A stretch of DNA of 44,159 nt, taken from positions 1-44,159 of the forward strand of contig CAITIQ010000469.1 in NCBI GenBank assembly GCA_903892415.1. Direction: 5' to 3'. Position 1 is the stretch's first letter; each line of letters opens with the position of its first letter. Shown in pieces: positions 39,867 to 44,159 of the stretch. The position numbers were made by a program, and so were the translations under genes. This DNA comes from an uncultured delta proteobacterium (GTDB lineage: Bacteria; Myxococcota_A; Polyangia; Polyangiales; Polyangiaceae). A model generated the notes under the pieces. It made no database searches. It was given only the letters and a program-made list of their open reading frames with translations, and was not told the DNA's origin.

Positions 39867-40883
39867 TTAGCGCTGCCAGCAGCGCGGGGCTACTCGAATG
39901 GCCAAGCGCCGTTGCACCGACTCGATGGGGCTCACCATGGACAGGCGCTCACAGCCGGGCGCGCCCAATTGACCGAACAAGAGGCCCACCGCCGAGCCTT
40001 GCGTGGGCTCGAACACAAGCGAGCCAGAGTCCCCGGGCTCGCCCAGCAGGCTGGTCAAGAGCTGGCGACGAAACATCGCGATACCGTCGCCGAACGGCAC
40101 CTTGAAGCTGGCCCGCACAAGTTTGACCACGCCCTCGGTGCGGCCGGTCATCCCGCCGAGTTTGCAGACACGCAGGCCAAGCGGGATATGCCGCGTCAAA
40201 CGATAGCTCGTTAGCGCCGGGCCCGCGGGCAGCGCGCTGGCGACATAGCCCTGGCGTGCGCGCGGAGAAGGCTCGCGCAAACGTGCTATCGCCGCATCCA
40301 CTGTATTATTATGTTCGCGAAGCGGATGGGTCGCTGTGGTTCGCACCGGGGCGTAGTCACTCAAGTAGGCAATCGCGTCGCGCGCGGGGCGCATACTCAT
40401 GGGCGGCTGCACAATGGCGTCCCCCAGCCGAGCCTCCCCGCTATTGGCGATGACGTGGCTATTGGAGAGTAAGAAGGCCTGGTCACCGCGATACGCGAGG
40501 CAGCCCAAGCTGCCTTGCGAGCCGTGCAGGTGGCTGATGCGCGCCCCCCACGGCACCGGCCGCGGTAACGGCAAGGTATGCAACGCCGAGGAGGTTTGCG
40601 CCGAGGGCGGTTGCGCCAATAACTGCGCCGCCCCGACGAACTGCGCGCGCACCGGCCGCCCGCCCAACTCGCGCGGTAACGCGATTGGCTGGCCGCCGCG
40701 CTGCAGTATTACCAGCTCGCCCTCCGGGTGCTCGCCCGCTGCAATGCCCCAGCCCACGAGCGAGGCGACACGCGGGTGATCGAAGAACCAGCGCTCCACC
40801 TCGCGCTCGCGCAGCTCCTCCTCAAACTCGGCCGGCTCGGGCGCCAAGAGAGCGTCTGAAAAGGCGTGGGCCTGTGCGCGCAT
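39867..40883 (-). CDS. Second PA-clan serine protease, paralogue of 36059-37123
   Basis: 338 residues from ATG 40883. The triad aligns with the first protease: His in LLSNSHVIANSG, Asp in NTVDAAIARL, Ser in GEPGDSGSLVF. Shared flanks include LPRPVPWGARISH and VKVPF/FKVPFGDG. The N-terminal domain (HPRVASLVGWGI...GELVILQRG) is also shared. The frame is open to 41096, but that extension is REP-derived (GADGLSLGRMSLGQ), so it is not used. Two REP copies lie within 330 bp upstream. Peptide targets are unknown. Confidence 0.78.
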   Translation of the reverse strand: MRAQAHAFSDALLAPEPAEFEEELREREVERWFFDHPRVASLVGWGIAAGEHPEGELVILQRGGQPIALPRELGGRPVRAQFVGAAQLLAQPPSAQTSSALHTLPLPRPVPWGARISHLHGSQGSLGCLAYRGDQAFLLSNSHVIANSGEARLGDAIVQPPMSMRPARDAIAYLSDYAPVRTTATHPLREHNNTVDAAIARLREPSPRARQGYVASALPAGPALTSYRLTRHIPLGLRVCKLGGMTGRTEGVVKLVRASFKVPFGDGIAMFRRQLLTSLLGEPGDSGSLVFEPTQGSAVGLLFGQLGAPGCERLSMVSPIESVQRRLAIRVAPRCWQR

Positions 40884-40990
40884 CGGCCAGCAAGCTAGCA
40901 GAGCCCGCCAAGCGAGGCGCCGCGACAACCGCGCGCTTGCGGTCACGATACGCCCGGCAGGACCCGGCGGAGTCCAAACGACCGCCTGCC

Positions 40991-41041
40991 CAAGCGACAT
41001 TCGTCCGAGCGATAAACCATCGGCGCCGCGAATGTCGCTCC
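40991..41041 (-). repeat. REP palindrome copy 6 (variant)
   Basis: 51 bp of a second subtype: CAAGCGACATTCG ... GCGAATGTCGCTCC, with the same CGATAAACCATC centre. It lies 108 bases upstream of the second protease start. Confidence 0.88.
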
Positions 41042-41158
41042 GGTGAGCGGTCCCGCGATGGGCAGGCCGCGACAACCACGCGTGGCGCCGCGACAACCAC
41101 GCGCTTGGCGGTCACAATGCGCCCGGCACGACCCGGCGGAGTCCAACGACCGCCTGCC

Positions 41159-41209
41159 CAAGCGACATTCGCCCGAGCGATAAACCATCGGCGCCGCGAA
41201 TGTCGCTCC
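41159..41209 (-). repeat. REP palindrome copy 7 (variant)
   Basis: 51 bp, nearly identical to copy 6 and 168 bp away; flanking sequence (accgcctgcc on one side, gagcgg on the other) is duplicated too. It lies in the 536-bp gene-free stretch 40884-41419. Confidence 0.88.
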
Positions 41210-41213
41210 GGGA

Positions 41214-41322
41214 GAGCGGCGCCGCGATGAGCAGGCCGCGCCGCGATGGGCGGGCCGCGCCGCAATGGGCAGGGCGCGATGGGCGGGCCGCGATGGGCAG
41301 GGCGCGATGGGCGGGCGCATAG
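41214..41322 (+). repeat. Degenerate tandem repeat of GCGATGGGCRGG
   Basis: A run of irregular units (GCGATGGGCGGGCC, GCGATGGGCAGGGC) with variable spacing follows REP copy 7. Low complexity; no gene seen. Confidence 0.75.
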
Positions 41323-41419
41323 AGGCTAATTGAACGAGCTGGTTCGCTCAGGCTTGTGGGGCTGGACACAAGTGCCGTAGCGTTTTGCGGAGATAGCGCA
41401 TTAAGCGAAGGAGTCTGCG

Positions 41420-41920
41420 ATGGCGAAGAAAGTAGTCGTGAAGAAGAGCCCCGTTGCAACCAAGCCGGCCCGAGCCACGGCCAGCGCCAAGGTCGCGGCC
41501 AAGCCGGTGGGCAAGGCCGTTAAGGTGGGCAAGGCCGTTAAGGTTGGCGAGGCCGTTAAGGCGGTAACGAGCGTCAAGCTGAAGCCCAGTGGTTTGAAGG
41601 CCGCGAGCGTGAAGGCCACGAGCGTGAAGGCCAGCGCCTTGAAGAGCGGCGGAGCCAAAGGCAGCAAGCGCGCCAGCGCGCCGCTGGGCGAGGGTGTGCC
41701 GGCGAGCTGGCTGCAGGTGATGCGGGTGATGGGCAATGCGCTGATCACCACCGAGAAGAAGAAGCTCACGCTGGATGCCGGGGTGGCCCGCGCGGTGGCG
41801 GCTCCGCTTTTCCCGGGAGACAAGCCCGCGGCCAGCGCCTTCATCAAGCTGCTGCAAACGGCGGTGAAGGATCTTGAGAAGAGCGCGGCGCTTACAGCGA
41901 TGACTACGCCCTTCGGTTGA
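41420..41920 (+). CDS. Histone H1-like protein with Lys/Val/Ala N-tail and C-terminal domain
   Basis: 166 residues from ATG 41420 (AAGGAG 6 bases upstream). Residues 1-90 are a basic low-complexity tail (KPVGKAVKVGKAVKVGEAVK and similar repeats). Residues 91-166 form a compact helical domain (WLQVMRVMGNALITTEKKKLTL...AAPLFPGDKPAASAFIKLLQ) that is clearly paralogous to the next gene. The tail suggests DNA or polyanion binding. The function of the C-terminal domain is unknown. It ends before an intrinsic terminator. Confidence 0.82.
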   Translation: MAKKVVVKKSPVATKPARATASAKVAAKPVGKAVKVGKAVKVGEAVKAVTSVKLKPSGLKAASVKATSVKASALKSGGAKGSKRASAPLGEGVPASWLQVMRVMGNALITTEKKKLTLDAGVARAVAAPLFPGDKPAASAFIKLLQTAVKDLEKSAALTAMTTPFG

Positions 41921-41943
41921 GTTGGTGCGACTGAGTGAGAAGG

Positions 41944-41972
41944 AGGCTCCGGGTGCGGGGCCTTTTTCTTTT
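41944..41972 (+). terminator. Intrinsic terminator after the first histone-like gene
   Basis: Stem AGGCTCC / GGGGCCT (one G-U pair) with a 6-base loop, followed by TTTTCTTTT. It lies 23 bases after the stop codon. Confidence 0.85.
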
Positions 41973-42062
41973 GCTGCGAGGCAGACTCGTTGACGTTGTG
42001 CTTGAACCAGCTTGCGCGCTTGGCGTAGCTTGGCGGTCACATCCAACCTGGGAGGGATCGCG

Positions 42063-42470
42063 ATGAGTGCAAAGAAGACTGCGCCCAAGAAGCCTGCAGC
42101 GAAGAAGCCTGCGGCCAAAGCGAAGAAGGTTACGGCGAAGAAGCCTGCGGCCAAGAAGCCGGCCGCCAAAGCTACTGTGAAGAAGCCGGCCGCCAAGAAG
42201 CCGGCGGCGCGGGGCAATGTTGTTGATGTAGAGGCCACCCTGCGCGACCTATTGGGTAGCGCAGGCTTCAGGCTGATACGCAGTTTGGGCAACGCCTTGG
42301 TGGACGAAGACAACGGCAAACTCTCCGTCAACGAGCAAAACTCCGGCGCGGTGGCCAAGGCCTTGTTTGACGATAAGGGAGCCGCAGCGTTTATCGCGCT
42401 GTTGGGCCAGGCCGTGACAGAGACGGAGAAGCGTGCCAAGGCTTCGACCACACCAACGCCGCTCGTTTGA
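42063..42470 (+). CDS. Histone H1-like protein with KKPAAKKPAA N-tail, paralogue
   Basis: 135 residues from ATG 42063 (GGGAGGGA 5 bases upstream). The first 52 residues are KKPAA-type repeats like a histone H1 tail. The rest (LRDLLGSAGFRLIRSLGNALVDEDNGKLSV...AKALFDDKGAAAFIALLGQ) aligns with the C-terminal domain of the 41420 protein, including the GNAL and TTP near the ends. Probably nucleoid-associated. The TGA overlaps a TTG that starts the histidine kinase gene. Confidence 0.82.
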   Translation: MSAKKTAPKKPAAKKPAAKAKKVTAKKPAAKKPAAKATVKKPAAKKPAARGNVVDVEATLRDLLGSAGFRLIRSLGNALVDEDNGKLSVNEQNSGAVAKALFDDKGAAAFIALLGQAVTETEKRAKASTTPTPLV

Positions 42471-43975
42471 GATTTAGTTTTACTGATTCGACGATCTGCG
42501 TCGACGCTCGTCGATTCAAGGCATTCAGTGCGCAGACGGGGTGGCGAGCCAGTCTAACTGGACTCAGCGTTGAGTTGGTCGTCTCCCTGCTGCCTGGGGC
42601 GCTTTGGTGGGCGTTTCGAGCCTTCGGAAACGCGGACGCCGATCCCAGACTCGGTGGTGAGTCTGGGAATCTGGCCGCCGTGCTGTTAGCGCTCGCGCTA
42701 CACATTCCTGGGCATTGGGCTCAGACAAGAGTGGTAGCCGGCTGGCATCGTGGGTTCTGGCCGGTTCTACTCGTGCACGGACTCGTTCAATTCGTCTGGC
42801 TTCAATCGGTGGCGTGGTTTGCGCTGCCGTTTGTGCCGTTGATTGCGCTGTCATTGCTGTTCGCGCTTTCCTTTGGCTGGGCCTTCAATGATGCGCACAC
42901 ACTTTACGACGAGCCGCAGCTCAAGCTGATCCACCTGTTGGCCTGCCCGGTGTTTGATCTGCTTTTGTTGGGGGCGGATTTACTGGGCTATCGGGGGTTA
43001 TTGGCTACCTACAGGTTGAGCCCGTCTACGGTGCTGAACTTTTGGGGTATGCAGCTGGTGTTGCTGGTGCTGGTGCAGATGCTGATTGCGTTCGTTGGCA
43101 AGTCGGCGCGGGAACAAGCGGCGCGGGAGGATCAAGCGGCCGAACAACAACGGGAGATGGCGGTCTTGCGCAGTGAGCGGCTGCTGTTTCAACGGCTGAC
43201 CGGCCTGCTGGGGCACGGGCTGCTGGTGGGTCGTTTTAGTCATGACGTGGCCAGCCCGCTGACGGTGTTGGTCTCCGGGGTGGACTTGCTCAAGCCGGCG
43301 CTTTTGCGGCAGCCGGGCACGAGCGAGGAGCAGGAGGAAGCGCTGGCCACGCTTGAGGATATGTCGGAGGCGGGCCGGCGGATCTTGGGGATGACGGCGA
43401 GCCTGGCGCGAGCGGTCAAGTCCCCGGAGAAGACTACGCAGCAGCCGCTGGCGGAGCTGGTCAAGCAGGCGGTGGAAGCGGCCAAGACGGGCCTCGCAGG
43501 GCATGACGTCGGGGCGATGTTGCCTCCCGTGGTAGAGCTCGAGGAGACCAACGTTTGGATCACCGAAGGGCATGTAGCGGCGATCGGTAATCTACTAACC
43601 AACGGCGTGCTGCAGGCGCCGGAACAAGCGCTGGAGCTACAGGCGCGCACGCTCAATCAATGGTTCTGCCTGCTGGAGCTGCGAGACCATGGCGTCTCCC
43701 CGGAGGAGCGCCCGGCGCGGCTGGCCAAGGTGAATCGGTCACTCAGCCTCGAGGGCGAGCTGCGCGAGAGCGGCTCCGACCCGCCTGGCTATCGCGGTTA
43801 TGGCATTGGGCTGAGGCTGGCCAAGATCGTGATTGTGCGGCACGGCGGCTGGATCTCGGCGCAGGCGCCGGAGAGCGGCAACGGCTTGGTGTTGCGGCTG
43901 GTGTTACCGCGTTGTGAGCCGGCGAGCTTGCCCTCCGACGTTGACGCAAGCCAGGCGCTCGCTGCGCAAAGCTGA
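42467..43975 (+). CDS. Membrane sensor histidine kinase
   Basis: 502 residues from TTG 42467, overlapping the histone-like gene stop (TTGA). About five to six N-terminal membrane helices (to about residue 210) form a sensor of unknown type, then a Gln/Glu-rich coiled coil, HisKA with H259 (RFSHDVASPLTVL) and a HATPase domain. In the ATPase part the N-box is NLLTNGV, G1 reads DHGVS rather than DxGxG, and G2 is RGYGIGLRLAK. The G1 change may weaken ATP binding. No response regulator nearby. Coupling to a nucleoid-like protein gene is unusual. Confidence 0.82.
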   Translation: MRFSFTDSTICVDARRFKAFSAQTGWRASLTGLSVELVVSLLPGALWWAFRAFGNADADPRLGGESGNLAAVLLALALHIPGHWAQTRVVAGWHRGFWPVLLVHGLVQFVWLQSVAWFALPFVPLIALSLLFALSFGWAFNDAHTLYDEPQLKLIHLLACPVFDLLLLGADLLGYRGLLATYRLSPSTVLNFWGMQLVLLVLVQMLIAFVGKSAREQAAREDQAAEQQREMAVLRSERLLFQRLTGLLGHGLLVGRFSHDVASPLTVLVSGVDLLKPALLRQPGTSEEQEEALATLEDMSEAGRRILGMTASLARAVKSPEKTTQQPLAELVKQAVEAAKTGLAGHDVGAMLPPVVELEETNVWITEGHVAAIGNLLTNGVLQAPEQALELQARTLNQWFCLLELRDHGVSPEERPARLAKVNRSLSLEGELRESGSDPPGYRGYGIGLRLAKIVIVRHGGWISAQAPESGNGLVLRLVLPRCEPASLPSDVDASQALAAQS

Positions 43976-43988
43976 GCAGGCGCCGCGC

Positions 43989-44159
43989 TCAGGCCAGCGG
44001 TGCCGAGAGCCCCAACAGCGTCTCGGCGGAGAGCGGCTCCCCGCTGCGGAAGGGCGCAAAGTTCGGCCACAGGGTGATCAGCTTTTCACGCGCGGCCAGG
44101 AAGGCCTTCTCGCTCGCGCGGCCCGGGGTTTCACGGCAGGCCAATTTGTAATGACCAAA
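43989..44159 (-). CDS. C-terminal end of an unknown protein (cut by window edge)
   Basis: The last 56 codons, ending at TGA 43989-43991. The sequence FGHYKLACRETPGRASEKAF then AAREKLITLWPNFAPFRSGEPLSAETLLGL reads as a coherent amphipathic protein end. No family recognised. Convergent with the histidine kinase gene with a 13-base gap. Confidence 0.55.
   Translation of the reverse strand, partial: FGHYKLACRETPGRASEKAFLAAREKLITLWPNFAPFRSGEPLSAETLLGLSAPLA

Noticed and set aside
40884..41096. N-terminal extension of the second protease to 41096
   Set aside because: The added peptide is translated REP sequence, and the homologous part starts after 40883.

Overview
The window looks like chromosomal DNA of a GC-rich (by eye about 60%) Myxococcota bacterium, most like the Polyangia. 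The reasons are three eukaryote-type Ser/Thr kinases, about eleven predicted lipoproteins (several with Gly/Ser/Ala-rich linkers right after the lipobox Cys), RCC1 and FG-GAP/ASPIC beta-propeller proteins, and Lys/Ala-rich histone H1-like proteins. The species cannot be named from sequence alone. No rRNA, tRNA, CRISPR array or phage region was seen.

Layout. 1-2.1 kb: the end of a PKKAA-repeat histone-like gene, a DUF4230 protein and a SnoaL-like/DUF6265 lipoprotein. 2.1-7.3 kb: a leftward run of serine hydrolase lipoprotein, cytochrome P450, aldo/keto reductase and group II PLP decarboxylase. 7.3-11.4 kb: small lipoprotein, HAD phosphatase, DUF885 metallopeptidase and a cysteine synthase-rhodanese fusion with a palindrome over its start. 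11.4-20.2 kb: kinases and partners, including a tightly overlapping operon (kinase, PEGA-like membrane protein, 14-repeat RCC1 lipoprotein, GNAT) whose kinase is frameshifted at a run of nine C. 20.2-24.5 kb: DUF4240 pair, CLC-F-type fluoride antiporter, a selenocysteine arsenate reductase (ArsC), acyltransferase, lipoprotein. 24.6-34.2 kb: POT-family transporter and large exported proteins (M13 peptidase, FG-GAP/ASPIC protein, M16 peptidase). 34.2-37.3 kb: hybrid histidine kinase with a DUF7793-like partner, then a PA-clan protease and a small companion. 37.3-41.3 kb: a REP/RAYT locus with seven 51-bp palindromes around a Y1 (HUH) transposase, then a second paralogous protease. 41.4-44.2 kb: two paralogous histone-like genes, a membrane histidine kinase and the 3' end of an unknown gene.

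The strongest discovery is the ArsC gene at 22457-22825 (minus). It carries an in-frame TGA exactly at catalytic Cys12, followed by a near-ideal bacterial SECIS hairpin, while the three arginines of the ArsC active site are retained at positions 60, 94 and 107. It lies tail-to-tail with the predicted fluoride exporter. Conventional gene calling would truncate it to an 88-residue fragment without the active site.
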